From: Rallus limicola
Lineage: Eukaryota > Chordata > Aves > Gruiformes > Rallidae
DNA length: 64,000 nt
Assembly: GCA_022605955.1 (NCBI GenBank)
Contig: JAKCOZ010000650.1
Location: 1-64,000 of the forward strand
Direction of reading: 5' to 3'
Part shown: positions 22,482 to 34,199 of the stretch, in pieces
Layout of the letters: every line of letters begins with the position of its first letter
Position numbering within the stretch: the first letter of the stretch is position 1
The notes under the pieces: generated by a model
The model's input: only the letters and a program-made list of their open reading frames with translations
What the model was told of the DNA's origin: nothing
Databases searched by the model: none
Translations under genes and position numbers: made by a program

Positions 22482-25400
22482 GATAGTCAAAGTGACAGGG
22501 TCTGCTCGTGTGTCCTGTTAGGAGGTTTCAGACGAGCTATGCCTTTCAGGCCTAGCTTCTTTACTTTGGGAGTTATTGCTGGACGTTTAGCATGTTTTGA
22601 ACTGCAGTCTGCTAGGGCCGAGAAAAGCACCGTAGGAGGTTCCAGGCATGTTCCCTCTTTCCAGGCAAAGGAAAAGGCTGAGAGCCAAAGTGACAGGGTC
22701 TGCTCGTGTGTCCTGTTAGGAGGTTTCAGACAAGCTATGCCTTTCAGGCCTAGCTTCTTTACTTTGGGAGTTATTGCTGGACTTTTAGCATGTTTTGAAC
22801 TGCAGTCTGCTAGGGCCGAGAAAAGCACCGTAGGAGGTTCCAGGCATGTTCCCTCTTTCCAGGCAAAGGAAAAGGCTGAGAGCCAAAGTGACAGGGTCTG
22901 CTCGTGTGTCCTGTTAGGAGGTTTCAGACAAGCTATGCCTTTCAGGCCTAGCTTCTTTACTTTGGGAGTTATTGCTGGACGTTTAGCATGTTTTGAACTG
23001 CAGTCTGCTAGGGCCGAGAAAAGCACCGTAGGAGGTTCCAGGCATGTTCCCTCTTTCCAGGCAAAGGAAAAGGCTGAGAGCCAAAGTGACAGGGTCTGCT
23101 CGTGTGTCCTGTTAGGAGGTTTCAGACGAGCTATGCCTTTCAGGCCTAGCTTCTTTACTTTGGAAGTTATTGCTGGACGTTTAGCATGTTTTGAACTGCA
23201 GTCTGCTAGGGCCGAGAAAAGCACCGTAGGAGGTTCCAGGCATGTTCCCTCTTTCCAGGCAAAGGAAAAGGCTGAGAGCCAAAGTGATAGGGTCTGCTCG
23301 TGTGTCCTGTCAGGAGGTTTCAGACGAGCTATGCCTTTCAGGCCTAGCTTCTTTACTTTGGGAGTTATTGCTGGACGTTTAGCATGTTTTGAACTGCAGT
23401 CTGCTAGGGCAGAGAAAAGCACTGTAGGAGGTTCCAGGCATGTTCCCTCTTTCCAGGCAAAGGAAAAGGCTGAGAGCCAAAGTGACAGGGTCTGCTCGTG
23501 TGTCCTGTTAGGAGGTTTCAGACGAGCTATGCCTTTCAGGCCTAGCTTCTTTACTTTGGGAGTTATTGCTGGACGTTTAGCATGTTTTGAACTGCAGTCT
23601 GCTAGGGCCGAGAAAAGCACCGTAGGAGGTTCCAGGCATGTTCCCTCTTTCCAGGCAAAGGAAAAGGCTGAGAGCCAAAGTGAGAGGGTCTGCTCGTGTG
23701 TCCTGTTAGGAGGTTTCAGACAAGCTATGCCTTTCAGGCCTAGCTTCTTTACTTTGGGAGATATTGCTGGACGTTTAGCATGTTTTGAACTGCAGTCTGC
23801 TAGGGCCGAGAAAAGCACCGTAGGAGGTTCCAGGCATGTTCCCTCTTTCCAGGCAAAGGAAAAGGCTGAGAGCCAAAGTGACAGGGTCTGCTCGTGTGCC
23901 ATGTTAGGAGGTTTCAGACGAGCTATGCCTTTCAGGCCTAGCTTCTTTACTTTGGGAGTTATTGCTGGACGTTTAGCATGTTTTGAACTACAGTCTGCTA
24001 GGGCCGAGAAAAGCACCGTAGGAGGTTCCAGGCATGTTCCCTCTTTCCAGGCAAAGGAAAAGGCTGAGAGCCAAAGTGACAGGGTCTGCTCGTATGTCCT
24101 GTTAGGAGGTTTCAGACAAGCTATGCCTTTCAGGCCTAGCTTCTTTACTTTGGGAGTTATTGCTGGACGTTTAGCATGTTTTGAACTGCAGTCTGCTAGG
24201 GCCGAGAAAAGCACCGTAGGAGGTTCCAGGCATGTTCCCTCCTTCCAGGCAAAGGAAAAGGCTGAGAGCCAAAGTGACAGGGTCTGCTCGTGTGTCCTGT
24301 TAGGAGGTTTCAGACAAGCTATGCCTTTCAGGCCTAGCTTCTTTACTTTGGGAGTTATTGCTGGACGTTTAGCATGTTTTGAACTGCAGTCTGCTAGGGC
24401 CGAGAAAAGCACCGTAGGAGGTTCCAGGCATGTTCCCTCTTTCCAGGCAAAGGAAAAGGCTGAGAGCCAAAGTGACAGGGTCTGCTCGTGTGTCCTGTTA
24501 GGAGGTTTCAGACAAGCTATGCCTTTCAGGCCTAGCTTCTTTACTTTGGGAGTTATTGCTGGACGTTTAGCATGTTTTGAACTGCAGTCTGCTAGGGCCG
24601 AGAAAAGCACCGTAGGAGGTTCCAGGCATGTTCCCTCTTTCCAGGCAAAGGAAAAGGCTGAGAGCCAAAGTGACAGGGTCTGCTCGTGTGTCCTGTCAGG
24701 AGGTTTCAGACAAGCTATGCCTTTCAGGCCTAGCTTCTTTACTTTGGGAGTTATTGCTGGACGTTTAGCATGTTTTGAACTGCAGTCTGCTAGGGCCGAG
24801 AAAAGCACCGTAGGAGGTTCCAGGCATGTTCCCTCTTTCCAGGCAAAGGAAAAGGCTGAGAGCCAAAGTGACAGGGTCTGCTCGTGTGTCCTGTTAGGAG
24901 GTTTCAGACAAGCTATGCCTTTCAGGCCTAGCTTCTTTACTTTGGGAGTTATTGCTGGACGTTTAGCATGTTTTGAACTGCAGTCTGCTAGGGCCGAGAA
25001 AAGCACCGTAGGAGGTTCCAGGCATGTTCCCTCTTTCCAGGCAAAGGAAAAGGCTGAGAGCCAAAGTGACAGGGTCTGCTCGTGTGTCCTGTTAGGAGGT
25101 TTCAGACAAGCTATGCCTTTCAGGCCTAGCTTCTTTACTTTGGGAGTTATTGCTGGACGTTTAGCATGTTTTGAACTGCAGTCTGCTAGGGCCGAGAAAA
25201 GCACCGTAGGAGGTTCCAGGCATGTTCCCTCTTTCCAGGCAAAGGAAAAGGCTGAGAGCCAAAGTGACAGGGTCTGCTCGTGTGTCCTGTTAGGAGGTTT
25301 CAGACAAGCTATGCCTTTCAGGCCTAGCTTCTTTGGGAGTTATTGCTGGACGTTTAGCATGTTTTGAACTGCAGTCTGCTAGGGCCGAGAAAAGCACCGT

Positions 25401-26040
25401 AGGAGGTTCCAGGCATGTTCCCTCTTTCCAGGCAAAGGAAAAGGCTGAGAGCCAAAGTGACAGGGTCTGCTCGTGTGTCCTGTTAGGAGGTTTCAGACGA
25501 GCTATGCCTTTCAGGCCTAGCTTCTTTACTTTGGGAGTTATTGCTGGACGTTTAGCATGTTTTGAACTGCAGTCTGCTAGGGCCGAGAAAAGCACCGTAG
25601 GAGGTTCCAGGCATGTTCCCTCTTTCCAGGCAAAGGAAAAGGCTGAGAGCCAAAGTGACAGGGTCTGCTCGTGTGTCCTGTTAGGAGGTTTCAGACAAGC
25701 TATGCCTTTCAGGCCTAGCTTCTTTACTTTGGGAGCTATTGCTGGACGTTTAGCATGTTTTGAACTGCAGTCTGCTAGGGCCGAGAAAAGCACCGTAGGA
25801 GGTTCCAGGCATGTTCCCTCTTTCCAGGCAAAGGAAAAGGCTGAGAGCCAAAGTGACAGGGTCTGCTCGTGTGTCCTGTCAGGAGGTTTCAGACAAGCTA
25901 TGCCTTTCAGGCCTAGCTTCTTTACTTTGGGAGTTATTGCTGGACGTTTAGCATGTTTTGAACTGCAGTCTGCTAGGGCCGAGAAAAGCACCGTAGGAGG
26001 TTCCAGGCATGTTCCCTCTTTCCAGGCAAAGGAAAAGGCT
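22482..26040. repeat. Higher-order sub-block of 18 monomers (copy 2)
   Basis: This is the near-identical counterpart of 10211-13768, 18 x 198 minus 5. It carries the same cassette, the same gtatgtcc variant (about 24094), the same loss of the PstI site (23990), the same 5-base deletion (25334/25335) and the same gagctattg variant (about 25737). It does not have the single-base deletion seen at about 13255, so that change is private to copy 1. Confidence 0.92.
25329..25339. other. 5-base deletion (acttt lost), super-unit copy 2
   Basis: This is the same deletion as at 13063/13064, 62 monomers downstream, embedded in the same order of variant monomers. It is inherited by duplication and not recurrent. 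Confidence 0.93.
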
Positions 26041-29000
26041 GATAGTCAAAGTGACAGGGTCTGCTCGTGTGTCCTGTTAGGAGGTTTCAGACAAGCTATG
26101 CCTTTCAGGCCTAGCTTCTTTACTTTGGGAGTTATTGCTGGACGTTTAGCATGTTTTGAACTGCAGTCTGCTAGGGCCGAGAAAAGCACCGTAGGAGGTT
26201 CCAGGCATGTTCCCTCTTTCCAGGCAAAGGAAAAGGCTGAGAGCCAAAGTGACAGGGTCTGCTCGTGTGTCCTGTTAGGAGGTTTCAGACAAGCTATGCC
26301 TTTCAGGCCTAGCTTCTTTACTTTGGGAGTTATTGCTGGACTTTTAGCATGTTTTGAACTGCAGTCTGCTAGGGCCGAGAAAAGCACCGTAGGAGGTTCC
26401 AGGCATGTTCCCTCTTTCCAGGCAAAGGAAAAGGCTGAGAGCCAAAGTGACAGGGTCTGCTCGTGTGTCCTGTTAGGAGGTTTCAGACAAGCTATGCCTT
26501 TCAGGCCTAGCTTCTTTACTTTGGGAGTTATTGCTGGACGTTTAGCATGTTTTGAACTGCAGTCTGCTAGGGCCGAGAAAAGCACCGTAGGAGGTTCCAG
26601 GCATGTTCCCTCTTTCCAGGCAAAGGAAAAGGCTGAGAGCCAAAGTGACAGGGTCTGCTCGTGTGTCCTGTTAGGAGGTTTCAGACGAGCTATGCCTTTC
26701 AGGCCTAGCTTCTTTACTTTGGAAGTTATTGCTGGACGTTTAGCATGTTTTGAACTGCAGTCTGCTAGGGCCGAGAAAAGCACCGTAGGAGGTTCCAGGC
26801 ATGTTCCCTCTTTCCAGGCAAAGGAAAAGGCTGAGAGCCAAAGTGACAGGGTCTGCTCGTGTGTCCTGTTAGGAGGTTTCAGGCGAGCTATGCCTTTCAG
26901 GCCTAGCTTCTTTACTTTGGGAGTTATTGCTGGACGATTAGCATGTTTTGAACTGCAGTCTGCTAGGGCCGAGAAAAGCACCGTAGGAGGTTCCAGGCAT
27001 GTTCCCTCTTTCCAGGCAAAGGAAAAGGCTGAGAGCCAAAGTGACAGGGTCTGCTCGTGTGTCCTGTTAGGAGGTTTCAGACAAGCTATGCCTTTCAGGC
27101 CTAGCTTCTTTACTTTGGGAGTTATTGCTGGACGTTTAGCATGTTTTGAACTGCAGTCTGCTAGGGCCGAGAAAAGCACCGTAGGAGGTTCCAGGCATGT
27201 TCCCTCTTTCCAGGCAAAGGAAAAGGCTGAGAGCCAAAGTGACAGGGTCTGCTCGTGTGTCCTGTTAGGAGGTTTCAGACAAGCTATGCCTTTCAGGCCT
27301 AGCTTCTTTACTTTGGGAGTTATTGCTGGACGTTTAGCATGTTTTGAACTGCAGTCTGCTAGGGCCGAGAAAAGCACCGTAGGAGGTTCCAGGCATGTTC
27401 CCTCTTTCCAGGCAAAGGAAAAGGCTGAGAGCCAAAGTGACAGGGTCTGCTCGTGTGTCCTGTTAGGAGGTTTCAGACAAGCTATGCCTTTCAGGCCTAG
27501 CTTCTTTACTTTGGGAGTTATTGCTGGACGTTTAGCATGTTTTGAACTGCAGTCTGCTAGGGCCGAGAAAAGCACCGTAGGAGGTTCCAGGCATGTTCCC
27601 TCTTTCCAGGCAAAGGAAAAGGCTGAGAGCCAAAGTGACAGGGTCTGCTCGTGTGTCCTGTCAGGAGGTTTCAGACGAGCTATGCCTTTCAGGCCTAGCT
27701 TCTTTACTTTGGGAGTTATTGCTGGACGTTTAGCATGTTTTGAACTGCAGTCTGCTAGGGCCGAGAAAAGCACCGTAGGAGGTTCCAGGCATGTTCCCTC
27801 TTTCCAGGCAAAGGAAAAGGCTGAGAGCCAAAGTGACAGGGTCTGCTCGTGTGTCCTGTTAGGAGGTTTCAGACGAGCTATGCCTTTCAGGCCTAGCTTC
27901 TTTACTTTGGGAGTTATTGCTGGACGTTTAGCATGTTTTGAACTGCAGTCTGCTAGGGCCGAGAAAAGCACTGTAGGAGGTTCCAGGCATGTTCCCTCTT
28001 TCCAGGCAAAGGAAAAGGCTGAGAGCCAAAGTGACAGGGTCTGCTCGTGTGTCCTGTTAGGAGGTTTCAGACAAGCTATGCCTTTCAGGCCTAGCTTCTT
28101 TACTTTGGGAGTTATTGCTGGACGTTTAGCATGTTTTGAACTGCAGTCTGCTAGGGCCGAGAAAAGCACCGTAGGAGGTTCCAGGCATGTTCCCTCTTTC
28201 CAGGCAAAGGAAAAGGCTGAGAGCCAAAGTGACAGGGTCTGCTCGTGTGCCATGTTAGGAGGTTTCAGACGAGCTATGCCTTTCAGGCCTAGCTTCTTTA
28301 CTTTGGGAGTTATTGCTGGACGTTTAGCATGTTTTGAACTGCAGTCTGCTAGGGCCGAGAAAAGCACCGTAGGAGGTTCCAGGCATGTTCCCTCTTTCCA
28401 GGCAAAGGAAAAGGCTGAGAGCCAAAGTGACAGGGTCTGCTCGTGTGTCCTGTTAGGAGGTTTCAGACAAGCTATGCCTTTCAGGCCTAGCTTCTTTACT
28501 TTGGGAGTTATTGCTGGACGTTTAGCATGTTTTGAACTGCAGTCTGCTAGGGCCGAGAAAAGCACCGTAGGAGGTTCCAGGCATGTTCCCTCCTTCCAGG
28601 CAAAGGAAAAGGCTGAGAGCCAAAGTGACAGGGTCTGCTCGTGTGTCCTGTTAGGAGGTTTCAGACAAGCTATGCCTTTCAGGCCTAGCTTCTTTACTTT
28701 GGGAGTTATTGCTGGACGTTTAGCATGTTTTGAACTGCAGTCTGCTAGGGCCGAGAAAAGCACCGTAGGAGGTTCCAGGCATGTTCCCTCTTTCCAGGCA
28801 AAGGAAAAGGCTGAGAGCCAAAGTGACAGGGTCTGCTCGTGTGTCCTGTTAGGAGGTTTCAGACAAGCTATGCCTTTCAGGCCTAGCTTCTTTACTTTGG
28901 GAGTTATTGCTGGACGTTTAGCATGTTTTGAACTGCAGTCTGCTAGGGCCGAGAAAAGCACCGTAGGAGGTTCCAGGCATGTTCCCTCTTTCCAGGCAAA

Positions 29001-30991
29001 GGAAAAGGCTGAGAGCCAAAGTGACAGGGTCTGCTCGTGTGTCCTGTTAGGAGGTTTCAGACGAGCTATGCCTTTCAGGCCTAGCTTCTTTACTTTGGGA
29101 GTTATTGCTGGACGATTAGCATGTTTTGAACTGCAGTCTGCTAGGGCCGAGAAAAGCACCGTAGGAGGTTCCAGGCATGTTCCCTCTTTCCAGGCAAAGG
29201 AAAAGGCTGAGAGCCAAAGTGACAGGGTCTGCTCGTGTGTCCTGTTAGGAGGTTTCAGACAAGCTATGCCTTTCAGGCCTAGCTTCTTTACTTTGGGAGT
29301 TATTGCTGGACGTTTAGCATGTTTTGAACTGCAGTCTGCTAGGGCCGAGAAAAGCACCGTAGGAGGTTCCAGGCATGTTCCCTCTTTCCAGGCAAAGGAA
29401 AAGGCTGAGAGCCAAAGTGACAGGGTCTGCTCGTGTGTCCTGTTAGGAGGTTTCAGACAAGCTATGCCTTTCAGGCCTAGCTTCTTTACTTTGGGAGTTA
29501 TTGCTGGACGTTTAGCATGTTTTGAACTGCAGTCTGCTAGGGCCGAGAAAAGCACCGTAGGAGGTTCCAGGCATGTTCCCTCTTTCCAGGCAAAGGAAAA
29601 GGCTGAGAGCCAAAGTGACAGGGTCTGCTCGTGTGTCCTGTTAGGAGGTTTCAGACAAGCTATGCCTTTCAGGCCTAGCTTCTTTACTTTGGGAGTTATT
29701 GCTGGACGTTTAGCATGTTTTGAACTGCAGTCTGCTAGGGCCGAGAAAAGCACCGTAGGAGGTTCCAGGCATGTTCCCTCTTTCCAGGCAAAGGAAAAGG
29801 CTGAGAGCCAAAGTGACAGGGTCTGCTCGTGTGTCCTGTCAGGAGGTTTCAGACGAGCTATGCCTTTCAGGCCTAGCTTCTTTACTTTGGGAGTTATTGC
29901 TGGACGTTTAGCATGTTTTGAACTGCAGTCTGCTAGGGCCGAGAAAAGCACCGTAGGAGGTTCCAGGCATGTTCCCTCTTTCCAGGCAAAGGAAAAGGCT
30001 GAGAGCCAAAGTGACAGGGTCTGCTCGTGTGTCCTGTTAGGAGGTTTCAGACGAGCTATGCCTTTCAGGCCTAGCTTCTTTACTTTGGGAGTTATTGCTG
30101 GACGTTTAGCATGTTTTGAACTGCAGTCTGCTAGGGCCGAGAAAAGCACTGTAGGAGGTTCCAGGCATGTTCCCTCTTTCCAGGCAAAGGAAAAGGCTGA
30201 GAGCCAAAGTGACAGGGTCTGCTCGTGTGTCCTGTTAGGAGGTTTCAGACAAGCTATGCCTTTCAGGCCTAGCTTCTTTACTTTGGGAGTTATTGCTGGA
30301 CGTTTAGCATGTTTTGAACTGCAGTCTGCTAGGGCCGAGAAAAGCACCGTAGGAGGTTCCAGGCATGTTCCCTCTTTCCAGGCAAAGGAAAAGGCTGAGA
30401 GCCAAAGTGACAGGGTCTGCTCGTGTGTCCTGCTGTTAGGAGGTTTCAGACGAGCTATGCCTTTCAGGCCTAGCTTCTTTACTTTGGGAGTTATTGCTGG
30501 ACGTTTAGCATGTTTTGAACTGCAGTCTGCTAGGGCCGAGAAAAGCACCGTAGGAGGTTCCAGGCATGTTCCCTCTTTCCAGGCAAAGGAAAAGCTGAGA
30601 GCCAAAGTGACAGGGTCTGCTCGTGTGTCCTGTTAGGAGGTTTCAGACAAGCTATGCCTTTCAGGCCTAGCTTCTTTACTTTGGGAGTTATTGCTGGACG
30701 TTTAGCATGTTTTGAACTGCAGTCTGCTAGGGCCGAGAAAAGCACCGTAGGAGGTTCCAGGCATGTTCCCTCTTTCCAGGCAAAGGAAAAGGCTGAGAGC
30801 CAAAGTGACAGGGTCTGCTCGTGTGTCCTGTCAGGAGGTTTCAGACAAGCTATGCCTTTCAGGCCTAGCTTCTTTACTTTGGGAGTTATTGCTGGACGTT
30901 TAGCATGTTTTGAACTGCAGTCTGCTAGGGCCGAGAAAGCACCGTAGGAGGTTCCAGGCATGTTCCCTCTTTCCAGGCAAAGGAAAAGGCT
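26041..30991. repeat. Higher-order sub-block of 25 monomers (copy 2)
   Basis: This is the counterpart of 13769-18521 with one additional gacgagc monomer. The length is 25 x 198 plus 1, explained by a CTG duplication at about 30430-30435 (+3) and two single-base losses (about 30594 and 30937). The plain copy of the A run at the position matching 13976 shows the consensus length, so the insertion there is private to copy 1. Confidence 0.9.
30428..30437. other. 3-base (CTG) duplication
   Basis: The consensus gtcctgttagg reads gtcctgctgttagg. A CTG trinucleotide is duplicated in place, consistent with slippage. It is the first of four length changes within about 700 bases. Confidence 0.9.
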
Positions 30992-31130
30992 GATAGTCAA
31001 AGTGACAGGGTCTGCTCGTGTGTCCTGTTAGGAGGTTTCAGACGAGCTATGCCTTTCAGGCCTAGCTTCTTTACTTTGGGAGTTATTGCTGGACGTTTAG
31101 CATGTTTTGAACTGCAGTCTGCTAGGGCGA
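30590..31130. other. Three single-base deletions in 540 bases
   Basis: ggaaaaggctgag reads ggaaaagctgag (about 30594), cgagaaaagcacc reads cgagaaagcacc (about 30937), and agggccgag reads agggcgag (about 31128). Each is a one-base loss in or next to a short homopolymer. No further net length change is seen from here to position 64000. Confidence 0.88.
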
Positions 31131-34100
31131 GAAAAGCACCGTAGGAGGTTCCAGGCATGTTCCCTCTTTCCAGGCAAAGGAAAAGGCTGAGAGCCAAAGT
31201 GACAGGGTCTGCTCGTGTGTCCTGTTAGGAGGTTTCAGACAAGCTATGCCTTTCAGGCCTAGCTTCTTTACTTTGGGAGTTATTGCTGGACTTTTAGCAT
31301 GTTTTGAACTGCAGTCTGCTAGGGCCGAGAAAAGCACCGTAGGAGGTTCCAGGCATGTTCCCTCTTTCCAGGCAAAGGAAAAGGCTGAGAGCCAAAGTGA
31401 CAGGGTCTGCTCGTGTGTCCTGTTAGGAGGTTTCAGACAAGCTATGCCTTTCAGGCCTAGCTTCTTTACTTTGGGAGTTATTGCTGGACGTTTAGCATGT
31501 TTTGAACTGCAGTCTGCTAGGGCCGAGAAAAGCACCGTAGGAGGTTCCAGGCATGTTCCCTCTTTCCAGGCAAAGGAAAAGGCTGAGAGCCAAAGTGACA
31601 GGGTCTGCTCGTGTGTCCTGTTAGGAGGTTTCAGACGAGCTATGCCTTTCAGGCCTAGCTTCTTTACTTTGGAAGTTATTGCTGGACGTTTAGCATGTTT
31701 TGAACTGCAGTCTGCTAGGGCCGAGAAAAGCACCGTAGGAGGTTCCAGGCATGTTCCCTCTTTCCAGGCAAAGGAAAAGGCTGAGAGCCAAAGTGATAGG
31801 GTCTGCTCGTGTGTCCTGTCAGGAGGTTTCAGACGAGCTATGCCTTTCAGGCCTAGCTTCTTTACTTTGGGAGTTATTGCTGGACGTTTAGCATGTTTTG
31901 AACTGCAGTCTGCTAGGGCAGAGAAAAGCACTGTAGGAGGTTCCAGGCATGTTCCCTCTTTCCAGGCAAAGGAAAAGGCTGAGAGCCAAAGTGACAGGGT
32001 CTGCTCGTGTGTCCTGTTAGGAGGTTTCAGACGAGCTATGCCTTTCAGGCCTAGCTTCTTTACTTTGGGAGTTATTGCTGGACGTTTAGCATGTTTTGAA
32101 CTGCAGTCTGCTAGGGCCGAGAAAAGCACCGTAGGAGGTTCCAGGCATGTTCCCTCTTTCCAGGCAAAGGAAAAGGCTGAGAGCCAAAGTGAGAGGGTCT
32201 GCTCGTGTGTCCTGTTAGGAGGTTTCAGACAAGCTATGCCTTTCAGGCCTAGCTTCTTTACTTTGGGAGATATTGCTGGACGTTTAGCATGTTTTGAACT
32301 GCAGTCTGCTAGGGCCGAGAAAAGCACCGTAGGAGGTTCCAGGCATGTTCCCTCTTTCCAGGCAAAGGAAAAGGCTGAGAGCCAAAGTGACAGGGTCTGC
32401 TCGTGTGCCATGTTAGGAGGTTTCAGACGAGCTATGCCTTTCAGGCCTAGCTTCTTTACTTTGGGAGTTATTGCTGGACGTTTAGCATGTTTTGAACTGC
32501 AGTCTGCTAGGGCCGAGAAAAGCACCGTAGGAGGTTCCAGGCATGTTCCCTCTTTCCAGGCAAAGGAAAAGGCTGAGAGCCAAAGTGACAGGGTCTGCTC
32601 GTGTGTCCTGTTAGGAGGTTTCAGACAAGCTATGCCTTTCAGGCCTAGCTTCTTTACTTTGGGAGTTATTGCTGGACGTTTAGCATGTTTTGAACTGCAG
32701 TCTGCTAGGGCCGAGAAAAGCACCGTAGGAGGTTCCAGGCATGTTCCCTCTTTCCAGGCAAAGGAAAAGGCTGAGAGCCAAAGTGACAGGGTCTGCTCGT
32801 GTGTCCTGTTAGGAGGTTTCAGACAAGCTATGCCTTTCAGGCCTAGCTTCTTTACTTTGGGAGTTATTGCTGGACGTTTAGCATGTTTTGAACTGCAGTC
32901 TGCTAGGGCCGAGAAAAGCACCGTAGGAGGTTCCAGGCATGTTCCCTCTTTCCAGGCAAAGGAAAAGGCTGAGAGCCAAAGTGACAGGGTCTGCTCGTGT
33001 GTCCTGTTAGGAGGTTTCAGACAAGCTATGCCTTTCAGGCCTAGCTTCTTTACTTTGGGAGTTATTGCTGGACGTTTAGCATGTTTTGAACTGCAGTCTG
33101 CTAGGGCCGAGAAAAGCACCGTAGGAGGTTCCAGGCATGTTCCCTCTTTCCAGGCAAAGGAAAAGGCTGAGAGCCAAAGTGACAGGGTCTGCTCGTGTGT
33201 CCTGTTAGGAGGTTTCATACGAGCTATGCCTTTCAGGCCTAGCTTCTTTACTTTGGGAGTTATTGCTGGACGTTTAGCATGTTTTGAACTGCAGTCTGCT
33301 AGGGCCGAGAAAAGCACCGTAGGAGGTTCCAGGCATGTTCCCTCTTTCCAGGCAAAGGAAAAGGCTGAGAGCCAAAGTGACAGGGTCTGCTCGTGTGTCC
33401 TGTTAGGAGGTTTCAGACAAGCTATGCCTTTCAGGCCTAGCTTCTTTACTTTGGGAGTTATTGCTGGACGTTTAGCATGTTTTGAACTGCAGTCTGCTAG
33501 GGCCGAGAAAAGCACCGTAGGAGGTTCCAGGCATGTTCCCTCTTTCCAGGCAAAGGAAAAGGCTGAGAGCCAAAGTGACAGGGTCTGCTCGTGTGTCCTG
33601 TTAGGAGGTTTCAGACAAGCTATGCCTTTCAGGCCTAGCTTCTTTACTTTGGGAGTTATTGCTGGACGTTTAGCATGTTTTGAACTGCAGTCTGCTAGGG
33701 CCGAGAAAAGCACCGTAGGAGGTTCCAGGCATGTTCCCTCTTTCCAGGCAAAGGAAAAGGCTGAGAGCCAAAGTGACAGGGTCTGCTCGTGTGTCCTGTT
33801 AGGAGGTTTCAGACAAGCTATGCCTTTCAGGCCTAGCTTCTTTACTTTGGGAGTTATTGCTGGACGTTTAGCATGTTTTGAACTGCAGTCTGCTAGGGCC
33901 GAGAAAAGCACCGTAGGAGGTTCCAGGCATGTTCCCTCTTTCCAGGCAAAGGAAAAGGCTGAGAGCCAAAGTGACAGGGTCTGCTCGTGTGTCCTGTTAG
34001 GAGGTTTCAGACAAGCTATGCCTTTCAGGCCTAGCTTCTTTACTTTGGGAGTTATTGCTGGACGTTTAGCATGTTTTGAACTGCAGTCTGCTAGGGCCGA

Positions 34101-34199
34101 GAAAAGCACCGTAGGAGGTTCCAGGCATGTTCCCTCTTTCCAGGCAAAGGAAAAGGCTGAGAGCCAAAGTGACAGGGTCTGCTCGTGTGTCCTGTTAGG

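Larger units (their letters stand above)
22482..32800. repeat. 62-monomer super-unit, copy 2 (incomplete)
   Basis: This is the second tandem copy of the 12.3-kb super-unit. Monomer order matches copy 1 through the cassette ending in gtgccatg (about 32407). The next diagnostic ggaagtt monomer, at 20390 in copy 1, is absent at the corresponding site near 32860, so homology ends between about 32.4 and 32.8 kb. Copy 2 has one more monomer than copy 1 in its second sub-block (25 against 24). It also lacks copy 1's single-base indels at about 13255 and 13976. Confidence 0.88.
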
